A DNA stretch of 64,000 nucleotides, taken from the NCBI RefSeq assembly GCF_009996735.1, contig NZ_JAACYI010000011.1, forward strand, positions 62,001 to 126,000, read 5' to 3'. The notes under the pieces were generated by a model. That model saw only the letters and a program-made list of their open reading frames with translations, did not search any database and was not told where the DNA came from. Origin of the DNA: Cellulomonas sp. APG4. Its GTDB lineage: Bacteria > Actinomycetota > Actinomycetes > Actinomycetales > Cellulomonadaceae. The position numbers were made by a program, and so were the translations under genes. Of this stretch, positions 63,297-64,000 are shown piece by piece. Every line of letters starts with the position of its first letter. The first letter of the stretch is position 1.

Positions 63297-63821
63297 ATGC
63301 GTGCACGACGAGGCCGGGGAGCGCTCACCCTCGTGGCGCTGCTCGCGTTGGTGGGCTGCGCGACGCCGAGCGAGCCGGGCGGCACGACGACGCCGGACGC
63401 CCCGGTCCTGGATCCCGACTCGCCCACGACCGACGACGACGCGCCGGACGACAGCCCGGCGCCCTCTCCCACGCCGCCCACCTCGCCCGCGGCGCTGCCC
63501 GCCGAGCTCACGGTCACGCTCGATGAGACCGGCGAGGGCGAGACCCGCACGTGGACGCTCACGTGCGCGCCCGCGGGCGGCGACCACCCCGATCCTGAGG
63601 CCGCGTGCGAGGCGCTCGCGCGGGGCGGCCTCGACGCGTTCGAGCCGACGCCACGGGACGTCGCCTGCACCGAGCAGTGGGGCGGCCCGCAGCGCGCGAC
63701 CGTGACCGGCACCGTCGACGGCACGCGGGTCGACGCGGAGTTCTCGCGCATCAACGGCTGCGAGATCAGCCGATGGGAGACGCTCGCGCCGCTGCTGGGC
63801 TCGACGGGCGGCCTCCTCTAG
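63297..63821 (+). CDS. lipoprotein with subtilisin-inhibitor-like (SSI) domain
   Basis: 174-residue lipoprotein. A signal peptide with lipobox LVGC (C21) is followed by an Asp/Pro/Thr-rich linker (about 25-68) and a C-terminal SSI-like domain with four cysteines in the expected places: LTCAPAGGDHPDPEAAC, VACTEQWGGPQ and RINGCEISRW. SSI proteins inhibit subtilisin-like proteases; most are secreted freely, so lipid anchoring is a notable variant. The G-rich run before the ATG may serve in initiation. It would sit on the outer face of the membrane. Confidence 0.83.
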   Translation: MRARRGRGALTLVALLALVGCATPSEPGGTTTPDAPVLDPDSPTTDDDAPDDSPAPSPTPPTSPAALPAELTVTLDETGEGETRTWTLTCAPAGGDHPDPEAACEALARGGLDAFEPTPRDVACTEQWGGPQRATVTGTVDGTRVDAEFSRINGCEISRWETLAPLLGSTGGLL

Positions 63822-63904
63822 GTGTGAGCACGGCGACCGGCAGTCTGCACAGCATCTCCGCGAGTCGCGCGGCTGATCATCGTCGCGAGCACCCCCGGCG
63901 GCCC

Positions 63905-63910
63905 TAGGTT
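63905..63910 (+). promoter_or_regulatory. -10 element of the last gene (leaderless)
   Basis: TAGGTT, six bases before the ATG at 63917. Confidence 0.5.
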
Positions 63911-63916
63911 CGAGCC

Positions 63917-64000
63917 ATGTCGACCTCGGACGACCGGACACCGCCAGCCGAACCCGACGCGACGGCGGCGCCGTCCGTGCCCGCGCCGCCGCCCGCCGAC
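63917..64000 (+). CDS. N-terminus of an unidentified protein (partial)
   Basis: ATG at 63917 opens a frame that reads to the window end, beginning MSTSDDRTPPAEPDATAAPS and continuing with Pro/Ala-rich residues. Only 28 codons are visible. The leaderless promoter supports the start. Such low-complexity N-termini often precede membrane or envelope domains, but nothing specific can be said. Confidence 0.6.
   Translation, partial: MSTSDDRTPPAEPDATAAPSVPAPPPAD

Overview
The window is very GC-rich DNA with dense genes, frequent GTG starts and many ATGA/GTGA stop-start overlaps. It carries ClpC, a WhiB-type regulator, an orphan GlnR, and the actinobacterial block nth / crp / whiB4(wblA) / ponA2. 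Together with plant-cell-wall glycosidases this points to an actinobacterium of the order Micrococcales, most likely a Cellulomonas-like genus. The genus is an inference; the phylum is secure. No prophage, insertion sequence, CRISPR array or integrated element was recognised, and the region reads as ordinary chromosome.

Positions 1-19,000 are mostly carbohydrate-related. They hold an FMN 2-hydroxy-acid dehydrogenase, an MFS carrier and a GH42 beta-galactosidase on the plus strand. On the minus strand are an L-rhamnose mutarotase with a LacI-type operator, a cupin / PmoA-like pair, an aldo-keto reductase coupled to two DUF202 membrane proteins, and a YesL / GH42 / GH39 / LplABC-like importer cluster. 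The importer has no ATPase gene of its own and probably borrows a shared one. A soluble double-GAF methyl-accepting protein lies between. The second cluster resembles the yes/lpl rhamnogalacturonan region of Bacillus, so uptake and trimming of pectic or hemicellulosic oligosaccharides is the likely role. From 19,100 to 25,400 come a TrmL-type tRNA methyltransferase and an ABC importer / cysteine hydrolase / MFS operon divergent from a GntR regulator, with a perfect palindrome between them.

Positions 25,400-40,200 hold a processive GT2 glycosyltransferase with repeat-built N-terminus, a serine hydrolase, clpC with a candidate ClgR box, a SanA-like protein, a TetR/hydrolase pair, a DUF222-HNH endonuclease with a candidate SOS box, an XRE/ABC operon with its palindrome, a macrodomain protein and an aldo-keto reductase. 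Positions 40,200-48,200 hold a seven-gene minus-strand operon (35-aa membrane peptide, nitrobindin-like protein, YgfZ, degenerate GGDEF protein, DUF2516, asparaginase, Dtd), then DsrE, glnR and nhaA. Positions 48,200-55,700 are the conserved nth-crp-RidA-whiB4-ponA2-phosphoesterase block. A tRNA-Pro(CGG), a Nudix hydrolase, two ABC-2 transporter units (one with a YtrA-type GntR), asd-lysC and an SSI-like lipoprotein close the window.

Two themes recur in the non-coding DNA. At least twelve genes have a TANNNT -10 hexamer only 6-7 nt before the start codon and so look leaderless. Several regulators sit beside strong palindromes that are credible operators.
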